Positions 11,040 through 22,700 of a stretch of DNA of 64,000 nt are shown one piece after another (the first letter of the stretch is position 1; every line of letters begins with the position of its first letter). The stretch is from positions 1,798,001 to 1,862,000 of the forward strand of contig JAULSN010000006.1 of the NCBI GenBank assembly GCA_033439765.1. The letters run 5' to 3'. The notes below the pieces were generated by a model, which saw nothing but the letters and a program-made list of their open reading frames with translations, searched no databases and was not told the DNA's origin. Made by a program: the position numbers and the translations under genes. The stretch is from Lasiosphaeria ovina (Eukaryota > Ascomycota > Sordariomycetes > Sordariales > Lasiosphaeriaceae).

Positions 11040-14000
11040 GTTCCTTCCTCTATAACTATAGTATAGCTAATAATGGATTTTCTCTTTCTACTTCTAACGT
11101 ATTAATAAATACGGGAGTAGATGGTTATATATTTATAAGCCCTAGATTCGCCAAACGAATAGTGAAGTACTTATAGTCCGATTAACTAGACAACTTTCGT
11201 AAGAGAGGAGTTTCCGACTATCGAGGTAAGCCTATATAGGACATTAGCAGGCTAGTACGAGGGCACCTCCGTATATAAGGGCGAACTATTCATAATAAAT
11301 GGATAATCGTACTCGAGATAAGGCACGATATCCTTATTAGTAAGAACTGGTTCGCGTACTACGACGTATAGGCGGACTATATAAAGCAGCGCCTGCTATT
11401 CCCCCCCGACTAGAACGTCGACCCGCGGTACTAGACAGACATCCCGGTCGGGAAGACCAAGCTTCTCAAGAGTAAGAGCTATTAGGAGGATATAGTACGG
11501 AGGCAACGGGCTATGGACGCCGAGGATAAACGACGTCAGGATAGACGTAGTATCCGTGATCGAATCAAGATCCTAGAGCAATAAGCTATTGAACCAGAAC
11601 CTACCACTTCTCCTACGCCTACCCCCACTACTCCCCGTCGGAAGAAAGTTCGCTTCCTTAACTAATAACCCTGGAGGTCGTCGTCTAGTAACTTCTAGTA
11701 ACGCGAGCTAAACCGTATAGAGCGGGAACTCCATAACGGTAGTAGTAGCGATAACGAGGAAGGTTAACCAAGCCTACCGGAACCAAGCTAACCGAAAGTA
11801 ACGATTACTTCCTTATACCCGGAAACGGATATTCGCGGGCGATATAAGATAAAGCGAGACGCTATTGGCTAGTATAAAGAGCGTATACCTAACTTACGTA
11901 TAGTTAGAGCTATATCGTTCCTTAAGACGGCCTATAAGGCGTAGGACTCCATCCATATTATATCGTTATATAAGCTAGACCGGTATATCTAGGACCGCCG
12001 GGAATAGTAGTTACTAAAAGACGATATAGATCTGGCTGAAAAAATTATCTAGACCGTCCCTATAGCGTACTATAATTTCCTAGACGTCTTTAGTAAAGCC
12101 GAATCGGACGTTCGTATACCCCACCGCCTAGGGAAGGCTAATCACCGTATCGAGCTATTAGAAGGTAAGACCCTAGAGAAAGACCTTATCTATAGCCCTC
12201 TCTATAAGATATCTCTAGAGGAACTAGAGGCTTATCGTATATATATTACGGAGCACCTATAAAAGGGATTCATCGAGCCTAGCTCAGCCCCCTAGGTAGC
12301 CCCGGTACTAATAGTAGCCAAGCCTGGAGGAGGACTCCGTTTTTATATCGACTACTAACGACTGAACTTAATTACCCGGAAGGATCGGTACCCGATCCCC
12401 CTTATCGACGAGACCCTCGCGCTAATCGCTAGTAAGAAGATCTTTACCAAAATCGATATCCGGCAAGCCTTCTATAGGCTAAGAATCCACGACGATAATA
12501 TCGAATTAACCGTATTCAGGATAAGGTACGGGTCCTACTAGTACCGAGTCCTACCCTTCGGGTTAACTAATAGACCCGCTACTTTCTAGCGATTTATTAA
12601 CGAAGTATTAGTAGAATACCTCGATATATTCTATAGTACCTATATCGATAATATTCTTATCTTTTCTAACTCCCTAGAGGAATATAAGGAGTATATTAAA
12701 AAGGTCCTCGCTAAGTTAAGAGAGTACGGCCTCCAGGCCGATATTAAGAAATACGAGTTCTACGTTACCGAGACTCGCTACTTAGGCTTTATTATCGGAA
12801 AAGACGGTATACGCGTAGACCTAGAAAAGACCTCCGTAGTTAGAAACTAGGAAAGGCCTACGACTATAAAAGGGATCTAGTCTTTCCTCGGGTTCTATAA
12901 CTATTTCCGCCGGTTTATTAAAGATTATAACCGGATAGCCCGCCCTATAACGGACCTTATAAGGAAAGACTAACTATTCGTATAGTTACCCTATTATTAG
13001 GAGGTATTTGAGGAGCTTAAGTACTCCCTACTTACCGCCCTACTACTCGGATACTTCGACTTCTACGTAGAAACCCGTATAGAAACGGACTCCTCGAACG
13101 GTATAGTTATAGGAGTACTTACGTAGATAGGGGAGGATAGCGAATAGTACCTAGTAGCCTATTATTCGGAAACCCTATAAGGAGCCGAGCATAATTACCC
13201 GATATAAGATAAAGAGCTCCTCGTTATCGTTAGAGGTCTAGAAACCTGGCGTACTATACTATAAGGGTTATAGAAACCATTCCTCGCCGTTACCGACTAT
13301 GAGGCTCTTAAGTTCTACTCGGAAAAGAGACTACTAGGTTAGCGATAAGCGAACTAGTAGGATAATTTATTACGATATAACGTCCAGTTTACGTATCGAC
13401 TAGGGAAGGAGAATATTATAGCGGACGCGCTCTCCCGTAAAATAGAAGATCTAGTTACTATTAAAGCGAAGCGTAAAGCGGAACGTTATATACGGATTTT
13501 TAAGCTATTAGAGGGACAAATTAGTATACTAGCCTAGGATAAAGGAGATGAACTCCCCTCCCCGGAGTAGACTAGTACGCTAGCCCTGAAGATCTCCCTC
13601 CTAGAGAACGACGAACCGCTAACTCAACCTTTAGGTATCGAGGTTATCGATAAGATTATTACCGCTAATCGTAAGGATCCGGAGATGAGCGTATAGCGAG
13701 AGAGAGCGTAATAGGGAGATGCCAAGTTCGCCCTATCCGAATTAGGACTCCTTACGCGCGATGGAAAACTAGTAGTCTTAGGAAAAGATAACCTCCGGAT
13801 ATTACTTATAAAAGAGGTTTATAGTAGAATTATTACGGCTTATCCCGGGCGTAATAAAACTTTCAAGCTCTTAAAGCTATACTACTAGTAGCCCGAGATA
13901 AGGACGTTCTCTAACTAATACGTCGCGAACTATATAGCCTACTAACTAGTACGCTACCCTAGGGATAAGACCCCTAGTTTGCTATATCCCTTACCTATTC

Positions 14001-15230
14001 TACTCCGGCCTTAGTCTTCGATAGTTATTAACTTTAAAAGCCAACCCTTAGACCGATACGGATTCGATAATATTCTCGTAATAGTAGATAGACTTAGTAA
14101 GTAACCCTAGTATATCCCCTATTATAAGAACGCCACGGCTAGGGACGCTACCCTAATATACTATAAGGGACCCTATCGAATATTCGGATTACCTTACGAA
14201 GTCGGATCGGATCGAGGACCCTAATTCATAGCGGACTTTACCGACGAAATATCTAGACTACTCGGGATTAAGTAGAAGCTCTCTTCTACTAGATACTCTC
14301 AGAACGCTAGCTAAGTAGAAATTATAAACTAATATATCGACCAATATCTACGACCTTTCGTCAACTATTACTAGGATAACTAGTCTAGAGCGATACCCGC
14401 TATAGACGCCGTAGCGGGCTCCTTACTATATAATAGTACAGGACTATCCCTATACGAGGTCCTAATGGGTTTCCCGATAAACTTACCGTTCGACTAGAGC
14501 GCGAGGACCCCCCTCGATACTACTATTCCTTACCGCGAACGGCTTAATAGACAAGAAGCTCAGGATATAGCGAAACGTATCCAGGGATTTATCAACTCGG
14601 CCAAAGATACGATACGTTTAGTATAGTAGAGGTAGGCGAAGTAGGCTAATAAATATCGTAGGGAACCTGACTTCGGTCCCGGCGACTACGTCTTCATTAT
14701 TAAGAAATCCTAGTTTACTAACCGCCCGAGCGATAAGCTAGACTACCCGTTAATACGCCGCTACTATAAGATCCTTAGTATAGTAGGACACTCCTACTAA
14801 CTAGAAGTCCCGGACGGTTAGAAGGGCTCCTTAGTATTTCACGCCGATCGCCTAAGGAAGTACCCAAACAACCCCGTACCGGGACAGACCAACGATAACC
14901 TACCAGGAGAGCTATTTGACAATAAGGAGGAATGGGAAGTAGACAAGATTATTACTTCCCGAATAAACCGAAACGTACTCCAATACTAAGTGGAATAGCG
15001 CGGATGGGATCCAGATCTAACGTAGTACGATACATCAGGATTCAAGAATACGCCCCTAAAGCTGGCCGACTTCTATAACCAACACCCCGACAATACAGGC
15101 CCGCCGAAGCGACTACAATAATAGCGCGAGGCGTACGAGCGCGACGAAATTGATCCACCTTACGAAGACGATAATATAGCGATAGACTCCGGAGTTATGC
15201 GTATACGCCGATTAATGCGAAAGAAATAAA
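11040..15230 (+). pseudogene. pol remnant of element B (protease to chromodomain)
   Basis: Blocks in order: aspartic protease (VLINTGVDGYIFISP, about 11095-11145); reverse transcriptase at about 12265-12800 (FIEPSSAP, GLRFYIDY, KIDIRQAFYRLRI, VLPFGLTN, YIDNILIFS, RYLGFIIG); RNase H at about 13015-13440; integrase at about 13830-14620 (NFKSQPLDRYGFDNILVIVDR, YEVGSDRGP, NLPFD); a chromodomain-like tail at about 14925-15115 (EWEVDKIITSR, RGWDPDLT, LADFYNQHPDNTGPP). Over 100 in-frame TAG/TAA stops occur, most explicable as CAG, CAA or TGG converted by RIP. Confidence 0.85.
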
Positions 15231-15344
15231 GCGGTTTATTCTAGAAGGTTACTTATTCGATTACTATTAGTGGCCATAAAAAATTTTTTTTTTCTTTTCA
15301 TATAAAGGACTCGAGGGCGAGCCTTTTTCGGAAGGGGGGGGTGA

Positions 15345-15597
15345 TGTTACGGTCGGCACCAGCGCCAAGGCCCCACCACGGATTTAAGCTCATCACTAGC
15401 CCCGATTAGGATTAGTCGTACGTGACCTCCCGCAAGCCCCAGAGGTCCGTGCTCCCTAAGCCCTAGCCCATACTTACCCCGCGACCATAATCGCACCTTT
15501 GTAGATTTCCTTCCTTTCTTCTTCACCTTAGAATCCTTAGACTATGGTATAGCTATATTAGCGATCCTTTTCCTAGTTGCTATTAACCGCTATCACA
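15345..15597 (+). repeat. 3' LTR of gypsy element B
   Basis: The LTR starts TGTTACGGTCGG and ends CTATCACA, followed by the target duplication AGAGT (15598-15602). A G-rich polypurine tract stands directly upstream. It retains more CA than the interior of the element. Confidence 0.92.
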
Positions 15598-15602
15598 AGA
15601 GT

Positions 15603-16257
15603 ACTAAACCTAGGAAGCTAATAAATACCGCCGAATACCCGACTTCGACGTTAGTAATTAAGTTTATATAATTAAAAAGATATAATCGACCGATCCGCCT
15701 AGCTTAAAATAAGACTTCCTACTAATATAATAATACTTTAAGGTTCTAGAGAGGTCCAGCCCTAACGGGTATAACTATAAACTAGAAATACCTAAGGGAT
15801 AACGAGGGACCGACGTATTTTATACGGACCGCCTACGCTTATACCTAAATAACCTATTATCTAATTAGGAGGATTTAAACCCGGAAGGAGAGACGATTAA
15901 TAATAAGTAAGAATAGATCGTAAAATAGGTATTAATATCACGGTCGTACTATAGAAAACTCTAGTACTAAGTTCAATAACGCGGGTAGGCTCCCGACGTT
16001 ACTTAATATTACGCCGAAGACTTTAAGAACTCCCCAATTCTCCTAAAGGAATATTATAATACTTACCCCGATAAAGCCGGACCGCCCGTACGGCTCGATA
16101 AGTAGCTATAAGTAGCTAAGGGGGATAGGTTCGAAGAACTATACCAAGACGATAATAAACCTATAGTAAAAGGCCATCCGCTATATAGGATAACCCGACA
16201 TCGATAAGCTAGGGGGGTTAAGCTTCGAAGCGAAGCTTTTTTCTAACCCGGGGGTAG
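15603..16257 (+). pseudogene. Element A pol continuation: chromodomain-like tail and polypurine tract
   Basis: This is the 3' part of element A's pol, separated from the rest by element B. At about 15915-16110 it reads VLISRSYYRKL, APDVT, YYAEDFKNSPILLKEYYNTYPDKAGPP. That matches the layout of the chromodomain-like tail of element B, so the two elements are related. Before the 3' LTR there is a perfect 8-bp hairpin (AAGCTTCG-AAG-CGAAGCTT, 16220-16238) followed by a T-run and the G-rich tract CCCGGGGGTAG. Confidence 0.75.
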
Positions 16258-16511
16258 TATTACGGTAGGTACGAAGGATATTTGGGTGGCCCTAATCGAT
16301 CGTACGCTATACGACTCGAGCTAACTAAGTAACCCCGCTATTAGTGGCCCGTACTAAGTCCTGCTACGTAACCCATAAAACCTAACCCACTTCTCCGCGT
16401 ACCGCGTAGCCTTTTGGAACTTTCTTTTCTTTTTCTTTCCTTAGCTTTAGATTCTACGAATACAGCGATGATTAGTATAGCCCTATCTCATTAAATCGAC
16501 TATACGGTAAT
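16258..16511 (+). repeat. 3' LTR of gypsy element A
   Basis: This starts TATTACGG (TGTTACGG before mutation) and ends TATACGGTAATA. It is more mutated than the 5' copy at 2583: nearly every difference is CA to TA or TG to TA. Confidence 0.87.
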
Positions 16512-17300
16512 ACGTATACTTAACTACTAAGCGAGTCTATCTTAGCCTCTTAATTTACTCTTCGGCCTTCCTCTAAATATAACGTTCTATAAAGAATTCC
16601 CCTATTAGCTTAAGGACTCCCTCTACTCCCTTATTAATAGTAGCCTAGATAACGGGGTTCTTATCTCTTACTACTTACGCTAGCGCCTTCTAGTATAGTT
16701 CGAACTAAACGGCTACTTTTCCGACGAGTCGTATTCTAATATATATTACTCCGTCCTTCTAGAGTAGGATTTCGTTAATATTATATATTAGGAAAGAGAG
16801 TACTAAATCCTTCTAATTCTCGAACTTATCCTTATCTCTATCGAAGAGTTTAGGGTACGGGATCTTTAGCTTCTTCTTAGGTAGAGCTAGCGTAGGCGGA
16901 GGTAGCGCCGCCTTAACTACTTCTAATCCTATAATTCTTTTTACGGCTACCCTTATATTATAGTTATATCTCCCTACCTACTCTCTTAGCTAGACTATCT
17001 CGTTCTAGAGCTACTCGTTCGTAATTATATTATTACTTATCGAAAGGGGTTCTAGTTATTATATAAGGCTAGTAATCTCTCCGTTATTAGTTAATTCTTC
17101 TAGTACTAGAGCGTTTACGTCCCGGACTTCCGTATTCTTAAGTTAGACTAATCCGGCCTTACTACTACTATTATTAGACTCGTCGTCGCTAAATAATCTA
17201 ACTTCTTCTTCTAACTCGGTATCTAGAAGGACCGTATCCTCTCTAGGTATAGCTAGGTTATCGTATATATAAAAGCACTCTATTTAATTAATATTAAGGG
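16512..17300 (-). pseudogene. gypsy gag remnant, minus strand
   Basis: The reverse strand reads an acidic N-terminal part (LEEEVRLFSDDESNNSSS), then PKKKLKIPYPKLFD, KFENQKDLVLSLQYNINEIL and a stretch ending RLRQTRLVVKYT-like (stop codons inside). This corresponds to the retrotransposon gag family region where gypsy capsids read RLRQTxSVxEY. It stops abruptly at the 3' LTR of element A, so A, or a rearrangement with it, cut this older element. TAG/TAA stops and CA/TG depletion show RIP. Its own LTR would lie to the right; 17400-17720 contains AT-rich then GC-rich sequence that could be it, but I could not define ends. Confidence 0.65.
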
Positions 17301-17726
17301 TCTTAGAAAAGAGAAGTAAGTAACGTATTATAAACCGCTCGATTATATAGGTCAAGGTTATATCGTATATAAGTACTAGGGGTCTAAGAAGTAGATATAA
17401 AGTATGAATAAAGGGCAAGCTCTTATTATACGGGTAATATAGTTAAACTAGGTTTATTACTTAAAGTATATAAGTATAGAGAATATATATTACTTACTTA
17501 AGGAATTAAGTAAGCTCTATCTAAGACCGTGGTTACGGTTATCGTATATATCTATCTTTAGTAGCTAATAAGAGCCCAGCTCTTACTTATAGTACTAGGT
17601 GGTCGGGTAACCGCGCGCCCGGCGCCAGCCAAGCTTTCCTCGCCGGGCAGACGCTGATTGGCAGGGCGGGTCCTACACCGGACCTCCCCGCACGTGCAGG
17701 CTGCCCAGTATATAACGGGATCCGTA
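17301..17726. other. Non-coding: possible LTR remnant with a RIP-free GC-rich block
   Basis: 17301-17560 is AT-rich, RIP-type sequence. About 17590-17715 is GC-rich with normal CA/TG content (CCGCGCGCCCGGCGCC and similar). The two short minus-strand frames here do not resemble proteins. The sharp composition change just outside the Fot1-like element suggests unrelated or LTR sequence that escaped mutation. Confidence 0.4.
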
Positions 17727-19531
17727 ATACGTACGCCCACTTTTCCCACCCTAATTGAACTTTCGCGCGATATCGCAAATTCCTCTATAATAAAATATAC
17801 CCGCCGTATAAAATGAAGCATAAGTATAGCTTGCCGTTTAAGCTATAGAACGCGATAAGTAACTCCGCCTTAGAACCGCTATAAAACGGTATTCGGTCGA
17901 CCGAAGAATACTAAAGCGACGACGGAACGGAATACTCCTACGAGTAGATATAATCCCTAGTAATAGGAATTTAGATTCCCTTAAGGAAGAGGTTATTATA
18001 CGAAGGATCCTCGACCTATACGAGTAAGGATTTTCGCTAGGATACGATCTAGTAGAAGATATGGCTAACTTGCTACGCGTAACGCGTAGCGCGTTACGCG
18101 TCGGACCGCGCTAGGCTTCTAACTTCGTACGACGATAACTAGAGCTCCGGATACGTTAGTCGCGTCCGTATAACTACTAAAGGGCTAAATATAAAGATTT
18201 AAAGATAATTAATACGTAGTTCAACCTTATTCGTAATATAATCGTGAAGTATGGAATCTAGGAGTCGGATATCTAGAACTTTAACGAGACTAGGTTTTTA
18301 ATAGGCTAGATCTCGCCTACCCTCGTCGTTATTTCGTCTAATAGTCGTAGGAGGGCGAAGAAGGTCCAGCCTAGTAATCAGGAATAGGTTATAATAATCC
18401 AAGCCGTATAGTCGAACGGCTATATTATTCCTCTATATATAGTTATTATAAGGAAAGTATACTTCGAAAGCTAGTATTATAATAGCCCTTTCCCGCCTAA
18501 TTAGACGATTAATCTTTCCGATACGGGCTAGACTAATAATAGGATTAGTATCGATTAGATTAAGTATTTCGACGAGTACTCTCGCCTTTATATAATAGGT
18601 AGAAAGCGCCTTCTAATCCTAAATAGGTATAAGAGCTACTACTCGTTTGAGTTTGAGGATTATTATAGATTTAATAATATTATTACGCTTTATATACCTC
18701 CGTACTTATCCTACCTATTCTAGCCGCTCGATATTAGGTATTTTAGCGTATTAAAGTAATTATATAATAAGGAAATTGAAAAACTTATATACTATTATAT
18801 CTACTATATTACGAAACCGGACTTCTTTCTCGCCTTTTATAAGGCATTTTACGTAACTTTTCTACTTAAAAACGTATAAAGAGGATTCCGAAGGGTAGGG
18901 CTTATACTATTTAATCTAGAGAGGGTAATTTCCTAGCTAGATATAAGGCTTCGTACGCTAATACCCCTAGCTACCTCTAAGATTATATACGATACTTAGG
19001 TCTCTAAGACGCTATAGAATATAACTAAAGCCTTATTTTAATTAATATATATTAAAGATTATATTACTAGGTATTAAGGTAGCTCTCTAATACTAATTCT
19101 TAGAGCTCTTAACTAAATTATAAAGGGTATAATAAAGGTTATATATAAGATAGTATTAATAAAGGATCGTATCCGAGAGCTTAAGGAGTCGAATAAAGTA
19201 CTAAGTAAACGCCGGAGGGCTAAAAAAAGATATATTAGGGTAAGAGGACTATTAACTATACGGGATATTAGTAATCTTTTAGCGGAAAAGGATATATAAG
19301 TAGAGTAAGAGGAATAAATACGGGCGGAGGGTAGTCTTACGAAGAGGCGCGTAGGAGGTGTACGATACTATAGTAACTACGGTAAAACTGGATATAATTC
19401 TCGTACGTACTAGGAGGATATAGAAATAAATAGAGAACCGGATTCTGAGTAGTTTTAATTTATCATTTCCTTTATAGTATTATAATATCGTACGAAAGGT
19501 CAATTAGGATAGGAAAAGTAGGCGCACGCTA
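17727..19531 (+). mobile_element. Fot1/pogo-type DNA transposon (Tc1/mariner superfamily)
   Basis: Imperfect terminal inverted repeats of about 40 bp bound it. The left end has ACGTACGCCCACTTTTCC then CCTAATTGAACTTTCG; the right end, read in reverse, has GCGTGCGCCTACTTTTCC then CCTAATTGACCTTTCG. TA dinucleotides stand at both ends, as expected for TA target-site insertion. The enclosed frame encodes a pogo-like transposase. Near the right end, GTAGGCGCACGCTATGAG is followed by a near repeat (GTGGGCGTACGCTATGCAG, to about 19550), so the terminus seems duplicated. Confidence 0.8.
17815..19465 (+). pseudogene. Fot1/pogo-like transposase, RIP-inactivated
   Basis: The conceptual translation contains hallmarks of fungal pogo/Fot1 transposases: an N-terminal HTH-like region (17820-18160), NLIRNIIVKYGI, the DDE core starting at FNETRFLIGQISPTLVV (about 18280), SNSRRRAKKVQP, SPFPA..LD (about 18490), IITLYIPPYLSYLFQPLD (about 18680-18740, the block before the third acidic residue), and FFLAFYKAFYVTFLLKNV. 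A C-terminal Cys/His motif at about 19365-19410 reads YYSNYGKTGYNSRTY, with Cys and His positions turned to Tyr. Numerous TAG/TAA stops make it non-functional. The enzyme would cut and paste the element at TA sites. Confidence 0.82.
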
Positions 19532-19759
19532 TGAGTGGGCGTACGCTATGCAGATACGTTATATTTACTATTCTCGGGTAACTTCTTTATACTTTAAATT
19601 AATCTACCTCGCGAGGACCCGTAACGTACTAGCCGCGTCCCTACGTAGACCTTCAGCCTCCTAATCCAGCCGGAATACCCTTATACTAGTATACCTACGC
19701 CTAAGCTACGTAGGGACCCTAACCGGGATCGTAGTATACTAGCGTAGACCCCGACCCTA

Positions 19760-22700
19760 ATTAATAATTAGGATTTTTATTATAGCCCGCGGTACTAAAT
19801 ATTATATTTATTAGTACTAAAGTCTAATAGGCTATAAAGGTAAATAAGATTACTAAAGATACGGTAGTCTTTAATATAAGTACCTCTAATTCTAGCTTTA
19901 ATTACTTAAAGTAGTTTATAGAGCTATACCCTCTCCCTAACCCTCTATACTATATATATACGTTAGGATTAATTAGTTCCTCCTACTATATAGGAACTAT
20001 AGAGCTTAATACGGTAATAATAAAGGGCGAGAAATAGCGTATAAGGATTCCTTACGCTTACTACTACCCTAAGACCCCGGCGAATCTAGTTAGAATATAC
20101 TTACTAAAGTATAATAACTATATATAGCGAATAGAAGAAAACGATATAGTCTATAAGCTAATAAAGAGGTAACTTAAGTACTAGTATTTGAGGAATATAC
20201 TAATTATTCCTTAATAACCTCCTAAAGACTTCGACTAGTCGATTATTACTCTAACGTACGTAATACTCGCCTTAATAAATTACCTAACTATATATAAACG
20301 CCTTATATACTTAGTAAGAGATATCGTCTTAAAGGTATATTAGGATATAGGAATTAAGCTAAGGGGATAATAGTAGGATTACTTTTATAATGCCTATACG
20401 AGAGCGAAGAAGACTAACGAGCTACCGAAGAGGGCGCCGCTAGTTAACTACGGACTTATTAATATAATCCGCGTTAACGTTATATTATACGTTAATCGAG
20501 GATATCTAAGCTATTAATAGATTATCCTATTTATAAATATCTATTCTAGTTTCCTTTAGGTACGCTTTACTAAAGAAAAAGCACGAGGTATACGAGTAGG
20601 TCTAAGAGCTCGTAATATTCGTAGAGAGGTAGACGATTAGAAAGGTGAAGGTCCTAGGCCTTAACGGCGGACCTGAATTCGGCCTTAATACGAAGCAATT
20701 CCAGAATTTAAAGCTTAAGACGTAGGCTAAGGAGAAAGGTATCGTAGTCTACCAAACTACTATATAATCGCCCTTTTAAAATAGAAAGATCGAGAGAATA
20801 AATCGCGTAATTATTAAACGAGCGAGAGCCCTAATAATTAAACTAGCTATTCCTAAATACCTTTAGCCTTTTATAATAGAGAGTATAGTAAAAGTTACGA
20901 ACCTACTTCCTACCTCTATAAATATTAATAATTTGAGCGCGTACGAAGTCTTTACTATAATAGTTAGCCTACCCGAAGAGATACGAAAGCCGTATATTCG
21001 TTATCTTCGTAGTTACTACTATACCGCCTACTACTATATAAAGCCGTAGTAGCGTACTAAGGGTAATAAATTCGAGCCCTATGCGAGAGTCGGAAAGCTC
21101 GTCGGCTACGATAATATATACGGCCGTATTTACTAGATCTATAACTAAGAAAAGGAGGTGGTTATACGTATAAGCGTAGTTAAATTCAGAGAGCAAGACG
21201 ACCCTATACCTTCTAAGAGAGAGGCGGAGATTGAATACGAAGCTATATTCGATAATACTACGGTTAACGAAGTTAAAGGTATAGTTATAGAGAAGAAAAC
21301 GGTAAGGTTTAACATACCGATTAGCGGTTTATTTAGTCCTATACCGAAGACCCCGATAATATAGTCTACCCTAAAAGAACCTATATATCGCGATAAGACC
21401 CTACCTAAAAGCGCGATAAAGCCGTTACTATAAGACCGTCGTTAAGAACTAACGCCCGAATAAACCCCGGAGCCTGAGCCTTACGATGAAGCTCCCGATA
21501 GGCGTACTACCGTTACCGAAGTCCCCGATAACTCGGAAGATAATGAATCTGGCAATTCTAACGACGGCGAACCCCTTATATAAGCCCTTCGGCAGGCATC
21601 ACCGCCGCGGGCATCACCATTACCGTAGGTACCGCCGCCGCCGTAGGAACTGCCACCGGCACCTCGGAAAATCCCCGCCTTCCAATATACGGATAACGAC
21701 GTCGAAGACCTAGCTCTCGACGACCCTATACCCTTATCGATCTCACGAATAAAATAAGCCTTACGACTATAAATAACGAAGTAGAAGGCACCCTCAAAGG
21801 CGAAGGGGGTGATAAAGCCTCGAGTTGAGGGGGTAAGAAAGTCAGGACGAACTACCGTACTAGAGGGGATATATACCGATAGAAAACCAATTCCAGGTCT
21901 CGATAATGAACTATACCCTACTTATTTTTATAGTATATTTAAGGACGAGAGACTTCAGGAAGCTATAACTTACGCCCTATCGGCTATAAAGGTTAACTAT
22001 AACCTATATACTATATCTACTAAGATTCTAAAGAACTATAAATAGGTACGAAAAATACAAAACTTCGAGTCTTGGTAGCTACCGGCGATAAGAGTACAAG
22101 ACTAAAAGATCTTTAATAAAGGAGTCTATATACTTATAAATATACCTAAGGGGTAGGATATTCTACTAGGAAAATGGGTCTTCGATAAGAAGCTCGATAT
22201 AAATACCGGAAAGATAACTATAAGAGCTCGTTGGGTTATATATAGTAACTTCGAAATTATAGGTTAGAATAGTCAGGATATATACGCCGTAGTTACGAAT
22301 AACGTCTCTATTAAGACCTTTATAACGATTATAATAGTGCTAGACTACGAGTATTAGTAATACGACTTTAATATAGCTTTCCTCAATACTAATATACCTG
22401 AAGGAACTCGCTACTATATTTAGTAACCTATAGGTCTCGAGAAAGGAAAGAATAAAGTTTGGTAGCTTAAGAAAGCTCTCTACGGTCTACGAAGAAGCCC
22501 GCTCTATTAGTATTTAACGATTATACTAATTATAAAGAGCCTAGGCTTTATTCCTTTCGATACCGATATATACTTATTCAAGTACGAATCTAATAGTACG
22601 ATAATTCTACTTTATATAGATGATTTACTTATTTTAGTACTAATACGCGAAATCATTAATAACGTCGTAGTCCCTTTAAAAGTACTATAAAATAAAGGAC

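Larger units (their letters stand above)
8685..15597 (+). mobile_element. Gypsy element B nested in element A
   Basis: A complete 6.9-kb LTR retrotransposon: LTRs 8685-8937 and 15345-15597 (253 bp each, TG..CA ends), gag, pol in Ty3/gypsy order, a chromodomain-like tail and a polypurine tract (GGAAGGGGGGGGTGA, about 15330-15344). The 5-bp target duplication AGAGT is present on both sides (8680-8684 and 15598-15602), proving insertion into the integrase part of element A. The interior is RIP-saturated and cannot be translated. Confidence 0.93.
2583..16511 (+). mobile_element. Gypsy element A, interrupted by nested element B
   Basis: The element is bounded by two direct 254-bp repeats (2583-2836 and 16258-16511). 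Internal sequence runs 2837-8679 and resumes at 15603, after the nested element B and one copy of its target duplication. Without the insert A is about 7 kb, the usual size for a fungal gypsy element. Domain order is gag, protease, reverse transcriptase, RNase H, integrase and a chromodomain-like tail, which is Ty3/gypsy order. All frames are destroyed by TAG/TAA stops. I found no matching 5-bp target duplication: the left flank ends ACAAAG and the right flank starts CGTAT. This suggests rearrangement or a later insertion at one side. Confidence 0.85.

Noticed and set aside
16220..16242. Hairpin plus T-run as a bacterial-type terminator
   Set aside because: The genome is fungal; such terminators do not apply to Pol II genes.
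21158..22045. Several short plus open frames in the copia region
   Set aside because: These are surviving stretches of the same copia pol pseudogene, not separate genes.
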